From the NCBI GenBank assembly GCA_021838785.1, contig JAKCCV010000006.1:62001-126000 (forward strand): a stretch of 64,000 nt of DNA. Direction: 5' to 3'. Below the pieces are notes generated by a model. The model made no database searches, was not told where the DNA came from, and saw only the letters and a program-made list of their open reading frames with translations. Below, piece after piece: positions 26,537 to 37,439 of this stretch (position 1 is the stretch's first letter; the number at the start of each line of letters is the position of its first letter). The position numbers and the translations under genes are program-made. This DNA comes from Acidobacteriota bacterium. Lineage in GTDB: Bacteria > Acidobacteriota > Terriglobia > UBA7540.

Positions 26537-27295
26537 ATGAGCGACCAGCGACTGATGGGCAAGGTAGCCGTCATTACGGGAGCCAGCCGGGGACTTGGCA
26601 AGGCCATCGCCCTCGCCCTGGGAGATGCCGGAGCTTCGCTCGCCCTTGTGGCCCGCGACGTTGTGAAATTGAACGAGGTGGCCGCAGAGGTGAAACGCGC
26701 GGGGGGTCAGGCCCAAGCGTTTCAAACCGACGTTACCCAGGAAAGTCAGGTCCGCAAGCTTGAGCAGGACGTGTTGGCGGCTTTTGGGAAAATCCACATT
26801 TTGATCAACAACGCCGGCATGAACATTCGTAAGCCGCTCGCGGATTTTACGCTGGCGGAATGGCGCCGCGTTCAGGACACCAACCTGACGAGCGCCTTCT
26901 TGATGTGCCGGTCTTTCGTGCCCCACCTCAAGGGGCAAGGCTACGGGCGCATCATCAATGTGGCGTCCATGATGAGCCGCATTTCGCTGCCGGGCCGCGC
27001 CGCCTATTCAGCAAGCAAAGCGGGAATGGTTGGCTTGACCCGCGCGCTGGCGTTGGAGTTGGCCGGCGACGGTATCACGGTCAACGCCATCAGCCCCGGC
27101 CCCTTCGCTACGGAGATGAACGCAGAGCTGCTGAACCATCCGGAAGTCCATCAGCAATTTACTTCCAGGATTCCTCTGGGGCGTTGGGGTCGGGTGGAAG
27201 AGGTTGGCCAACTGGCGCTTTACTTATGCTCGGAGACGGCAGGGTTCATTACCGGAACTGAGATTCTGATTGACGGCGGCTGGACGGCGCAATAA
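26537..27295 (+). CDS. SDR family oxidoreductase (FabG/gluconate dehydrogenase-like)
   Basis: 252-aa classical short-chain dehydrogenase. Cofactor motif VAVITGASRGLGKAIA, HILINNAGMN, the catalytic Ser region INVASMMSRIS, active-site YSASKAG (Tyr-xxx-Lys), and a C-terminal GxxxxxxIDGGWTAQ end. NAD(P)H-dependent oxidation or reduction of a carbonyl or hydroxyl is certain at class level; the substrate is not. Sequence style resembles 2-deoxy-gluconate or gluconate 5-dehydrogenases more than the FabG of fatty acid synthesis, and no acyl carrier protein genes are near. ATG 26537 is preferred to TTG 26531. Confidence 0.9.
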   Translation: MSDQRLMGKVAVITGASRGLGKAIALALGDAGASLALVARDVVKLNEVAAEVKRAGGQAQAFQTDVTQESQVRKLEQDVLAAFGKIHILINNAGMNIRKPLADFTLAEWRRVQDTNLTSAFLMCRSFVPHLKGQGYGRIINVASMMSRISLPGRAAYSASKAGMVGLTRALALELAGDGITVNAISPGPFATEMNAELLNHPEVHQQFTSRIPLGRWGRVEEVGQLALYLCSETAGFITGTEILIDGGWTAQ

Positions 27296-27450
27296 CCCTT
27301 CGGGGACCCATCTAGCGACGCGCCCGAACCGGGAAAAGCCTTATCGCCCACGGCACCAGAGACGGCCGGCGCGTCGCGGCCGGACCGCTCCGAGACCACC
27401 GATGAGGAAACTAGCCGGCGAGGCGATACAAAGCGAATCAAAGGTCAAGC

Positions 27451-27891
27451 ATGGGAACAAAACACTTTAGCCGCCACGAGGCCGAAGAACTCTTGCCGAA
27501 GATCGAGGCATTTCTGGTGGAGGCCCAAGATCAGAAGAAGAAACTGGAGGCGCTGCGCGAAGAGCTGGCAATCGCCGCGGCGCGCGTCATGGCCTTGGGA
27601 GGCTCGATTCCGCCCTTTGCGGAGCTGGCTAAAAAGAAGGAGACCTCGGAGCGGGTTGCCGCGGAAATTGCAGAACGGATTGCTACAATCCAACAGACCG
27701 GCTGTATCGTCAAGGATTTAGAGGAAGGGCTGGTGGATTTTCCAAGCATCATCGAAGGGCAAGAAGCCTTCCTCTGCTGGAAGCTCGGTGAAAAGCGTAT
27801 CGGCTGGTGGCATGGGTTGGAGGAAGGTTTCGCGGGGCGGAAACCTCTCGATGAAACTTCTGCGGACGAGCCGCCGCGCCGAGTTCAATAG
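27451..27891 (+). CDS. DUF2203 domain-containing protein
   Basis: 146-aa cytoplasmic protein matching DUF2203. The N-terminal half is a predicted coiled coil (HFSRHEAEELLPKIEAFL, then Glu/Lys-rich helices to about residue 95). The C-terminal part holds the family signature GCIVKDLEEGLVDFPSIIEG, FLCWKLGEKRIGWWHGL and GFAGRKPL. Function is unknown; members occur across Acidobacteriota, Actinobacteria and Firmicutes as lone genes. It lies between the SDR and thiC genes with its own AAGGT ribosome site, and no partner is evident. Confidence 0.88.
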   Translation: MGTKHFSRHEAEELLPKIEAFLVEAQDQKKKLEALREELAIAAARVMALGGSIPPFAELAKKKETSERVAAEIAERIATIQQTGCIVKDLEEGLVDFPSIIEGQEAFLCWKLGEKRIGWWHGLEEGFAGRKPLDETSADEPPRRVQ

Positions 27892-28005
27892 GCCAAGAAA
27901 AATTCAGGGGCACGATGGCTCGGGCCATGCTTCGCCCGGCCACCACGAGGCAAAACGGCGGGCCGGCAAAATCGCTGCGTTGCGCGTCATCCACCGTGGC
28001 GTTAA

Positions 28006-29457
<1,452 letters not shown>

Positions 29458-29518
29458 CCGTCAGACTCATCGCCCTCATCATCAGCCGGTTCATGCTCCT
29501 CGGTCGTCCCGAGCTTCC

Positions 29519-31813
29519 TCAAGAACCCGAAGAGCCACCTGTCAAAGCCGCGTGCGCCGTCGCCGAGCTTGCCGTTGGCATAATGGCCAACGGGACGCGC
29601 GCGAAGGCTACTTGATTGGCAACCGGATCCATCACGTTCACCTGCATCCAATAGCGGCCGGGGGGGAACTTGTTGAGGGAAATTTTTTCAAAGTACGTCG
29701 TGACGCCGCCGGGTGAGGACTCATGCTGGGCCGGGTAAGGGCCGGCCTCGGAAATCTGCATGCCGTTGCGGAAAAAAACCACGGCCATCGAGGGTGGGGG
29801 GCCAGCGGGTGCGCGTGGAGTGCTCTTGTGCGCGGGCACGGGCCGGCTCCGGTAGGATTGGAAATAGATGTAAAGATTTTGGTTGGTTCTGAAGACGCGG
29901 GTGACGCTTGGCAGAACTGCTTGCGCCCCCACGGTCAGTGGCGTCTGCTGAAGCATCCCGGCTCCCGGAGCCATCATGAACCAGGGGCCGCGCGGGCCAC
30001 GCTTCACCTCCAGGCTCGACTTTTTTGACAATTCGTTCGACAGCACCACCGAGCTTAACTCCAGCCCGTTCCTGGTCACCGGGGGAAGCACAAGCGCCTT
30101 CTCGAAGGTTCCCACCTTGCCGGTAAGATTCTCTCTCGCCACAACCTTGATGGTGTAAGTTCCCGGCGGCAAGACCATCGCGCCTTCGTAGAGAATGTTT
30201 CCTTTGAGGACGCGCTGGTAGGTGGACGGATTCAGCTTGACGGAAAGGGTATCGCGCAGCGCGCCGGCGATCTTGCCGTTGGCCGTGGTGGCGCGCCAGG
30301 CAAAATCAAATTCGGTTCGATGAATGGCCGAGTGCCGGCGAAAAGGAACCGCCGAGCCGGGAATTTTTGCGGCCAGAACCACCCAATAATGACCATCCGG
30401 CTGAAGAAAGTAAGGCGTCTCTACGGCGAGCGGCAGGTCGAGAATCGGCACAGGGGAATTCATGGCCTCTTCCAATTCCACTTCCTTCTGCTCGCTCGAA
30501 GAGCGCGCGAAGCTGACCGGAGCGTAATAACCCGGCCGCGCTTCCACCTTCAGTCCGGGTTCTCCCGTCACCACGACGCGAATCCGGCGATATTTCCCGT
30601 CGGCTTTGGTGTTAGAGGGCGAATAGCCCAATAAATAGTAGGTCGAGTTGACTTTTTGCACGTACTGAAACACGGGCGCGAAATGGTTCAAGTCGGTGAA
30701 CATCCGCCCACCCGTGTCGGTGGCCAGGGTCGAGAGGGTTTCACGGCTGTTGTGGAGCGAACTCAACTGTGAGGAGACGGCGTCCGCCGTGTAGATTGCG
30801 GTTCCCGAGGGGCTGGCCGCCGAGGCGCCTCCCCCGGGCGGCAACGCCATCAAGCCGCGGGCGTCGAGCGTGTAAAAGGAAACGTCCGAGCGATTCGCCG
30901 AATCAATCGTCGCTTGCAGCTGGGCTTCGTTGTCCACCCCGGTCTGCTCAATGCCGCTCGAAAAATGAATCACCGATTTGCGGCCCGGTACCGACCGGAG
31001 CATCTGCGCCAGCGATTGGAGCGCCGCCAGCTTTTCATCCGTGTTGAAGATGTTGAATTCGGTCTCGTCCGGAGTAAAGGCGTCTCCGGTATCTTGGGTC
31101 ACAATCGTGTTGCCAAAGGAATCCGTCCCGCCCGCTTCGCCGACCGAACCATTGGACGCGAGCTGTGCCGATTGCCCGATGGCAATGCTTTTCAAAGCCT
31201 TCTCCAGCGCCTGGGGGTCGTTGGTGAAATCCTGGAGCACCCGCAAATCGCTTGAATAAGTTACCACCGCCACCAAATCCGCTGGGGTCATCTGGTGTTT
31301 GATAAAGTTCTGCGCGGAATGGAGCGCCCGCAAAAGATCCGGAATTTGCAACGAGGTGAGGTCAAAAAACAGAACGAGCAGCCGATGGTTCTGAACCAGC
31401 TTTTTATAGTCAGCCTGCGGCGTGGTGGGCGGCAAAGCCCCCAAATTGATTACGGCGGGCTTGGTCTTGGTTCCGTTCTCTTGGGCAAGCTGTTGGATGT
31501 TCTCCACATCGAACGAATTGATTTTTTGGAGCACCCCGTCTTCGTAAACCTTGAAGTCGCTTGCTTTCAGGTTGGTGACGGGGCGGCCCTTGCGGTCCGT
31601 CACCCGCGCGTCCACCAACACTTCATTGGAAGTCACTTTCAGCGTGTAAGGCTGAGCAAGATTCTGATAGCCGATGACGGCGCGCGGACGGGCAGGCTTT
31701 TGCGCTGCCGCCCTCGGCATCCAGCCGAGGAGCAATAGCGCGCCCGCCGCCAGCGTCGCGCGAAGGGCAGCGGAACGTGACGGGCTTCTTCGTCGAGTGT
31801 CAGGGTGCCGCAT
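29519..31813 (-). CDS. Secreted VWFA-related domain protein (Acidobacteria type)
   Basis: 764-aa exported protein. Signal peptide (basic start, hydrophobic ATLAAGALLLLGWMP, cleavage near RAAAQ), then a short beta-domain VLVDARVTDRKGRPVTNLKA/DFKVYEDGVLQKI, which is the family hallmark, and a von Willebrand A-like domain (about 125-415: RLLVLFFDLTS, KSVIHFSSGIEQTG, FYTLDARGL, YYLLGYSPSN). The MIDAS DxSxS is replaced by DLTS. A beta-rich C-terminal region follows, ending VPLAIMPT. ATG 31813 has GAGG 7 bases upstream. It starts 8 bases after the receptor stop, so the two form an operon. The role of these proteins is not established; protein-protein interaction at the cell envelope is the family-level guess. 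Confidence 0.88.
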   Translation of the reverse strand: MRHPDTRRRSPSRSAALRATLAAGALLLLGWMPRAAAQKPARPRAVIGYQNLAQPYTLKVTSNEVLVDARVTDRKGRPVTNLKASDFKVYEDGVLQKINSFDVENIQQLAQENGTKTKPAVINLGALPPTTPQADYKKLVQNHRLLVLFFDLTSLQIPDLLRALHSAQNFIKHQMTPADLVAVVTYSSDLRVLQDFTNDPQALEKALKSIAIGQSAQLASNGSVGEAGGTDSFGNTIVTQDTGDAFTPDETEFNIFNTDEKLAALQSLAQMLRSVPGRKSVIHFSSGIEQTGVDNEAQLQATIDSANRSDVSFYTLDARGLMALPPGGGASAASPSGTAIYTADAVSSQLSSLHNSRETLSTLATDTGGRMFTDLNHFAPVFQYVQKVNSTYYLLGYSPSNTKADGKYRRIRVVVTGEPGLKVEARPGYYAPVSFARSSSEQKEVELEEAMNSPVPILDLPLAVETPYFLQPDGHYWVVLAAKIPGSAVPFRRHSAIHRTEFDFAWRATTANGKIAGALRDTLSVKLNPSTYQRVLKGNILYEGAMVLPPGTYTIKVVARENLTGKVGTFEKALVLPPVTRNGLELSSVVLSNELSKKSSLEVKRGPRGPWFMMAPGAGMLQQTPLTVGAQAVLPSVTRVFRTNQNLYIYFQSYRSRPVPAHKSTPRAPAGPPPSMAVVFFRNGMQISEAGPYPAQHESSPGGVTTYFEKISLNKFPPGRYWMQVNVMDPVANQVAFARVPLAIMPTASSATAHAALTGGSSGS

Positions 31814-31821
31814 CTCCGTCC

Positions 31822-34800
31822 TCAAAACATAAATCTTAAGGAAAGGGTCATGGTTCGCATGGAGCCCACTCCCGTCACTCGTCCAAAGGTATTGCTGTTC
31901 AGGGTGGTCGCCAGGCTCGTGTAATTCACAATGTTGAACGTATTGCTCGTCGCCAGTTGCAAAGCCATCCTCATGTTTTTCTCACGCGAAATCGTCAGGA
32001 TTCGATTGAGGGCCATATTGAAAACGAGTGACGGCGGCCCCGGAATCGTATTCCGCCCGGCATTGCCAAACTGGCCCGCCGGAGGAAGCGTGAAGGCGTC
32101 CGTGTTGAAGTAATGCAGCGTTGTTTGCTCGGCCGAGGGCAAGGTAACACTCTGGCCAGTGGCATTGGCGCGCAGCCCGCCGAACGGCGCCAGCCCATTG
32201 ACGTTGTTGCTGGCATTGCCGGCGATAAACGCGGTGTAGGGCAAGCCGGAACTGAAGGACGTCATGTCGCTGATGGCCCAATTGGAAAGCACGCGCGCCA
32301 GCTTGCCTCCGTGATTCAAGAAAGGCTCCCGGTCGCCAAACGGCAACTGATAACGGGCGAAGGCTCGCACACTGTGAGTTGGGTTGAAGCCGGAAAGCGC
32401 CCACTCCGCCCGCAGGTCAAACGGGTTTTGCACGGGCGGCAGCGGACTGACGGCGGCGTTGATGGCGGAACCGCCGCCCAGTCCGCCAGGCCCACCCAGA
32501 ATAAAAAAGCCGCGCGCGCTGGCGGTTCCACCGACGCTGGAGGCATCGTCTTCAGCTTTCGAGTAGGTGTAATTCAAGAAGAAGGAGAAATTGTGGCGCG
32601 AGAAATGCCTCAAACTCACCCGCAGCCCGTTGTAGAGGGACGTGGCTCCGCCCGTGTCGTATTCAAACGGCAGAGCATTCTTCGTCAACGTTGGGCCGGC
32701 CCCCGGCACGGCGATGTTGGGCGCCAGCAGCAAATTGAGGTGCGTTCCGCGCGTCCCGATGTACGCCACCGACAAAATGTACGTTGGGCTGAGATCCTGC
32801 TCCAGCATCAAATTCCAGGTTTGCGCGTACGGCGTATGGAAATTGGGGTCCACAGCAAAGGTGTTTCTGGCCGTGGTGGAACTGACGGCCGGGAAACCGT
32901 GTTGGAGCGTCAGCGTCCGCAAAGGATTGGTGACCAGGGTGCTGGTGGTGGCAAAGGGCGCCTGGTTCACCAGGTCGTGCACCACGCTTCCATAGATGGA
33001 CTCGTCGTAAAAGATGCCGTAACCGGCGCGCACCACCAAGCTGTGCGAGAGCCAGGGACGAAAGGCCAGACCCACGCGCGGGGCCAGGTTGTCCCATTGA
33101 CCTCGCAACAGCGAAGCGGGCAAATTGCCCGGATTCTGGCCCGTCACCACGCCGACACTCGTGAAGCCTGGACCGATGGCCAAGTCGGACAAATGGCCGT
33201 ATTTCTCCGTGAACGGGGCTGCGTATTCCCATCGTCCGCCCAAATCGAGCGTCAAGTGATTGGAGACCCTCCAATCGTCGTTGCCATAGACATCGAAGCG
33301 CGTTGAACGCAGGTAGTTGGCCGGAATGCCAAATCGCTCCGAGGTGGTCTGCGGGAGGCCGAGCAGAAAGTCCGCAAGATCGTACCCCGTGCCGGCCACC
33401 GGCGTGCCTTGCGGCGTAAAATTGCTTGTGCTGTAACCCGTGAACGAAAAACTGCCTTCGGCATCCGGGTCCGTCAGCGTATTGACCTGAACCTTGGCCA
33501 GATCGCCGCCGAGGTGCAGGTTGTGATTTCCGACGTTGTGGAAAATCGAATCGGAAAACCGCAGCGTCTGATTGCGAGTGAGCGAAGGCGTGGCGTCTGC
33601 CAAGCCGCTGAAGTTGGTAAAGCCGATATTGGGCAAACCCCAGTCCATCGGATTTTGGGAAACCCCTGCGATTCCCAGCTCGCCCGCGATGTTCTGATTG
33701 AAGGCAAAGGGGTTGGTGACAAAACTTCGCATCCGGTTGAAGTTCACGCCCAGGGTATTCACCGTCTTCGGACCGAAGTTGTGCGTTTCCGTCAGGCTGG
33801 CGTTTTGCATTCGCGTCGTGGTCGTGGAGGTGATATCGGGATAGCCCGTAACGCCGTCGGTGTGCGAGGAATTGTAGAAATACATGAACGCCAAATTGTC
33901 TTTATTCGAGATTTCATGGTCCACGCGACCCATAAACACCTGACGCGACGAGGGCAGCGACAACTGCACGTGGTAGTTCTGCACCTCGCCCGGCAAATTG
34001 GGCAGCGGAATGTGCTTGAGTAACCCAATCGCCGCTTTGTTCAACATGGAAGGCGGAATGATGTTGCTCGGGAACGGCGTTCGCGGGCCCGGCGCGGAGG
34101 AGGGCTGGTAAATCACGGGCATCATCCCGGCATCGGGGCCGGCCGCGATGGTGGTGCCCGAAAAATTGCCTTGCCGCTCCGCCGCTGTCGGCACGGATGC
34201 CAGCAGGTTATCAGGGCTGGTGCCGCGCAGGATATCAAAATGGAAGAAGAAGCTGGTGGTATTGCTTCCGTTATAAATCTTCGGAATCACGAGCGGCCCG
34301 CCCAAGGACACCCCAAGCAGCTCTTGATAAGACGAGGGTTGGGCCTGGGACGGCGTATTGAGCGGATAAGGACGCGCATCGAAAGCTGAGTTGGTGTAAC
34401 TGTCAAAAAAGTTTCCGCGCAGCCGGTTAATCTGCGCCCGTCGTGGTCCGCCAAAGAACATCACTACGCCGGGCCCGCCGCGGAAGGGCACGCCCATCGG
34501 GCCGCCCGGCCTTCCGCCGAATCGGAACATCATGCGGCCGCCTCGTTGCATGGGCGGAGCGGTGGCATCCACGGTGTTGCCTGCCAACAAGAAAGAATTG
34601 CTCGATCCGGCGGCGCCCGCCTCGTCGCCGGTGATCGGGCTTCCAGTCTGGGTCTCAGCCTCGGCGCCACCCGTCCCCCCGGAAAACCGCAGCCCGCCGG
34701 TCGCCGATCCTTCGCCGCCCGCCTCGCTCAGAATGGCGTTGAGCTCGGCTTCGTTTTGTTGGCTGAGGCCAGCGGTCGGAGAGAATGGCGACTGGCCGCG

Positions 34801-35289
34801 GCCTTTGACCGCGAACTGCCCCGACGGGCGGGCGGAGGCAGGAGGGCCTTTTTGCCCTGGCCGACCCACCGCCGCCCGGCCCCGCCCTCGTCGTAAATTG
34901 CCAAACATCACCGGGCCGCCGCCCACCGCCAGCGTCAGCGTGGCGTTGGCGGTCGCGGAGACGCCTGGTTTAACCATTACCGGCCCGAGCAGCGCCGGCC
35001 GAAACCCCACCAACATTACGACAACCCGGTACGGCCCCGGCGGCACGTTCCTGAAAACGTAACGCCCCGTCCCATCGGACCACGTTTCGATGCGGGCCCG
35101 CGTCTGCACATTGAACAAGATGACCCGGGCTCCCGGAACGGCAACGCCATTCGGCCCAACAACCTTTCCGATGACCGTTCCGCCTGCAATGCGGGGCACG
35201 GTTTGGCCGACCGCCGACAGAGGAATCCCGGTCACCGCCAAGGTCAGCGCACAAATTGCCAAAGCACCGAGAAATGTGCCGCGCCTCAT
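31822..35289 (-). CDS. TonB-dependent receptor-like protein with Gly-rich segment in place of a normal plug
   Basis: About 1155 aa with a signal peptide (MRRGTFLGALAICALTLAVTG) given as MRRGTFLGALAIC then ALTLAVTG, a carboxypeptidase-regulatory-like domain (about 30-125: GTVIGKVVGPNGVAVPGARV), then roughly 200 residues rich in Gly, Arg, Ala and Pro (about 130-330; GNLRRGRGRAAVGR, MFRFGGRPGGPMGVPFRGG), and a barrel starting near LRGNFFDSYTNSAFDARPYP and ending SLRFMF. The LPLNGR-type plug motif found in the other two receptors is not visible. ATG 35289 with AGAGG upstream is preferred to the longer start. It forms an operon with the downstream VWFA gene and is divergent from the VWFA pair at 35615. 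Confidence 0.85.
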   Translation of the reverse strand: MRRGTFLGALAICALTLAVTGIPLSAVGQTVPRIAGGTVIGKVVGPNGVAVPGARVILFNVQTRARIETWSDGTGRYVFRNVPPGPYRVVVMLVGFRPALLGPVMVKPGVSATANATLTLAVGGGPVMFGNLRRGRGRAAVGRPGQKGPPASARPSGQFAVKGRGQSPFSPTAGLSQQNEAELNAILSEAGGEGSATGGLRFSGGTGGAEAETQTGSPITGDEAGAAGSSNSFLLAGNTVDATAPPMQRGGRMMFRFGGRPGGPMGVPFRGGPGVVMFFGGPRRAQINRLRGNFFDSYTNSAFDARPYPLNTPSQAQPSSYQELLGVSLGGPLVIPKIYNGSNTTSFFFHFDILRGTSPDNLLASVPTAAERQGNFSGTTIAAGPDAGMMPVIYQPSSAPGPRTPFPSNIIPPSMLNKAAIGLLKHIPLPNLPGEVQNYHVQLSLPSSRQVFMGRVDHEISNKDNLAFMYFYNSSHTDGVTGYPDITSTTTTRMQNASLTETHNFGPKTVNTLGVNFNRMRSFVTNPFAFNQNIAGELGIAGVSQNPMDWGLPNIGFTNFSGLADATPSLTRNQTLRFSDSIFHNVGNHNLHLGGDLAKVQVNTLTDPDAEGSFSFTGYSTSNFTPQGTPVAGTGYDLADFLLGLPQTTSERFGIPANYLRSTRFDVYGNDDWRVSNHLTLDLGGRWEYAAPFTEKYGHLSDLAIGPGFTSVGVVTGQNPGNLPASLLRGQWDNLAPRVGLAFRPWLSHSLVVRAGYGIFYDESIYGSVVHDLVNQAPFATTSTLVTNPLRTLTLQHGFPAVSSTTARNTFAVDPNFHTPYAQTWNLMLEQDLSPTYILSVAYIGTRGTHLNLLLAPNIAVPGAGPTLTKNALPFEYDTGGATSLYNGLRVSLRHFSRHNFSFFLNYTYSKAEDDASSVGGTASARGFFILGGPGGLGGGSAINAAVSPLPPVQNPFDLRAEWALSGFNPTHSVRAFARYQLPFGDREPFLNHGGKLARVLSNWAISDMTSFSSGLPYTAFIAGNASNNVNGLAPFGGLRANATGQSVTLPSAEQTTLHYFNTDAFTLPPAGQFGNAGRNTIPGPPSLVFNMALNRILTISREKNMRMALQLATSNTFNIVNYTSLATTLNSNTFGRVTGVGSMRTMTLSLRFMF

Positions 35290-35477
35290 CGTTCCAACCT
35301 CTTGGCCCAAGACCCGACCCAATCCATCAACCGAGGAAGCCGCGCCGATGGCGGGCTCCGCACCTACAGGATGCCTCTAACAGGTCGCACGGCGCGCAAA
35401 ATCTATGTAAAACCATCTAAGAGATGTGTACCGGCATTGAGGGTCGGCTGCGGTTCGGCTCGCCATTTTGTTCCCAC

Positions 35478-35489
35478 GGCAACGTTGCC
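35478..35489. promoter_or_regulatory. Perfect 12-bp palindrome in the divergent VWFA/receptor control region
   Basis: GGCAACGTTGCC, ending 7 bases before the -35 box of the plus-strand promoter. Its position suits an activator or repressor site shared by the divergent operons. The binding protein is unknown. Confidence 0.35.
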
Positions 35490-35496
35490 AACAGCG

Positions 35497-35525
35497 TTGA
35501 CTTACGAGGCTTGTGGGCGGATACT
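35497..35525 (+). promoter_or_regulatory. Sigma-70 promoter of the tandem VWFA genes
   Basis: TTGACT (35497-35502), 17-base spacer, GATACT (35520-35525). The transcription start is expected near 35532, giving an 83-base leader to ATG 35615. The rest of the 325-base divergent region shows no other recognisable signal. Confidence 0.55.
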
Positions 35526-35614
35526 GGCCCCAATCCGCTTAGATGGCGAAGCGCGTCTGCATCCGCTGCCGCCGAGAGATGTACATTCCGCGCGCAGGCG
35601 CAGAGGTCACCATC

Positions 35615-37417
35615 ATGGATACTTGCCAGAAGCGACGCCTGCTGTGCCCCTTGGATAACGGCGGGCGTGCCGCGCCGCGGGCCAGCGCTATGTTGCTTTG
35701 CATGGCGCTCGCGGCGAGCGCGGCCATCGCCAAGCAGCGTCCTCTTCAGCCTGCTAAAACTGCGTCGCCTAAGCCTCAGATTGTGACTCGTCCGGCTCCC
35801 CTCCCCTTCAGTTTTCAAGTTGAACGAAATCTCGTGCTGGTGCGTGTGGTCGTCCGCGACAAACAGGGACATGTGGTGGAGAATCTCCGGAAGGGCGATT
35901 TCCGGCTGTTTGATAATGGAAAGCTGCAGCAAATCCTGCAATTTTCCGTCAAGCGGCACTCGGCCCGACCGGCCGCGTCCGCCTCAGCTCAAAAGCCGGC
36001 GGTCCGCCCGGAGACGGCGTTGGCCCCTTGGAGGCCAGCGCATTTTTTGGCGCTTTACTTTGACGACGTTCATATGCACGCGGGGAGCATCATGCGGGTT
36101 CGGCTTGCGGTGGATCACTACCTCGCCTCGACGCTCGCGCCGAGCGACCGCGTGGGATTGTTCACGGCTTCGGGCCGCGACTCCATTGGCTTCACGCAGA
36201 ACGTTCACCGCGTCGAGGCGGCGCTAGCTCGGATGACGCCGCAAAGCATCGTGCCGGTTCAATACAATCCGTGCCCGCGCATCTATCAATATCAAGCCTA
36301 CCTCATCGTTGACCGGCGTGATTCCAATGCATTGGAAGAAGCAACCCAGGAAGCCCTGCTCTGCCGTTACGGTGGCGACACACGATTCCTCAACCAAGCG
36401 GCTAATGACGCCAAAGCCGCGGCCTTCACCGTGCTCAACAACAGCCAAACGCAGGCCGACTACTCGCTGCGCGGCCTAGGCGAGCTGGTGCGGCGCATGA
36501 GTGCGCTGCCCGGCCAGAGAACCATTGCCTTGATTTCCCCCGGTTTTCTAATCCAAGCGCTACGGTTCCAGCTTGAGAGCATTGTGGATCAGGCGCTGCG
36601 CTCGAATATCACCATCAACACTCTCGACAGCCGCGGCCTCGCCACCGAAGTGCCATTCGATAACGTCAGCCAACAAACGATTATCATCCCCAATCGCCCC
36701 GATCTCATGGGTCAGAAGGCCATCATCAAGTTGAATGAATTCTCCTACGAAGCCGACGTGATGCGCGACCTCGCGCGCGGCACCGGAGGAGTCTATTTCC
36801 ACAATAACAACGACTTGGCCGAAGGCTTCCGCGAGGTCAGCTCGATGGCTCCTACCTATTACCTGCTGGCTTTCTCTCCCAACGACCTTAAGCCCAACGG
36901 CAGCTTCCACAGGATTAAAGTTCGTATCCGCAACGGAAAGGATCTGCTCATTGAGGCGCGGCGCGGTTACTTCGCTCCGCGTCGTCCGCAAAATACGACC
37001 CAAGCTGCCAACGCCCAAATCCGCCAGGCCGTTTTCTCCCCTGCGGAGATCCTTCAGCTTCCAATAGAGGTTCACACGCAGTTTTTCAAATCCGACCCCC
37101 TGTCGGCTCGCCTGGCCGTCTTGACGCACCTGGACCTACAACCACTCAACTTTATCCAAAAGGACGGCAGAAATTGGAACAAGCTGGCCTTTGTCACCGC
37201 GGTTTTTGACCGCAACGGGCGATGCGTGGCGGCGAAAGAGAAACTTGTCACCTTGCGATTGCTCGACGGTGTGCTCGGCCAACTGCGGCAATCGGGAATC
37301 ACCGTGCGCAGCACGTTTAACGTTCCGCCGGGCTCTTACGTGGTCCGGCAGGTGGTCCGTGACGAAGACGCCGGAGAAATTTCCGGCGTCAATCGGACCA
37401 TCCGAATTCCGTATTGA
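35615..37417 (+). CDS. Secreted VWFA-related domain protein (Acidobacteria type)
   Basis: 600-aa exported protein. ATG 35615 is chosen because GAGGT lies 7 bases upstream and the resulting signal peptide is normal (basic start, ASAMLLCMALAASAAIA core); ATG 35543 would be almost at the transcription start and lacks a ribosome site. The family hallmark VERNLVLVRVVVRDKQGHVV/NLRKGDFRLFDNGKLQQI is followed by the VWA-like domain (about 140-440: HFLALYFDDVHMHAG, RTIALISPGFL, NTLDSRGL, TYYLLAFSPND) and a C-terminal beta-domain. It is followed 22 bases later by a second gene of the same family, so it probably arose by tandem duplication. Confidence 0.87.
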   Translation: MDTCQKRRLLCPLDNGGRAAPRASAMLLCMALAASAAIAKQRPLQPAKTASPKPQIVTRPAPLPFSFQVERNLVLVRVVVRDKQGHVVENLRKGDFRLFDNGKLQQILQFSVKRHSARPAASASAQKPAVRPETALAPWRPAHFLALYFDDVHMHAGSIMRVRLAVDHYLASTLAPSDRVGLFTASGRDSIGFTQNVHRVEAALARMTPQSIVPVQYNPCPRIYQYQAYLIVDRRDSNALEEATQEALLCRYGGDTRFLNQAANDAKAAAFTVLNNSQTQADYSLRGLGELVRRMSALPGQRTIALISPGFLIQALRFQLESIVDQALRSNITINTLDSRGLATEVPFDNVSQQTIIIPNRPDLMGQKAIIKLNEFSYEADVMRDLARGTGGVYFHNNNDLAEGFREVSSMAPTYYLLAFSPNDLKPNGSFHRIKVRIRNGKDLLIEARRGYFAPRRPQNTTQAANAQIRQAVFSPAEILQLPIEVHTQFFKSDPLSARLAVLTHLDLQPLNFIQKDGRNWNKLAFVTAVFDRNGRCVAAKEKLVTLRLLDGVLGQLRQSGITVRSTFNVPPGSYVVRQVVRDEDAGEISGVNRTIRIPY

Positions 37418-37439
37418 TGATGGGGAAAGGAGCAACGCC

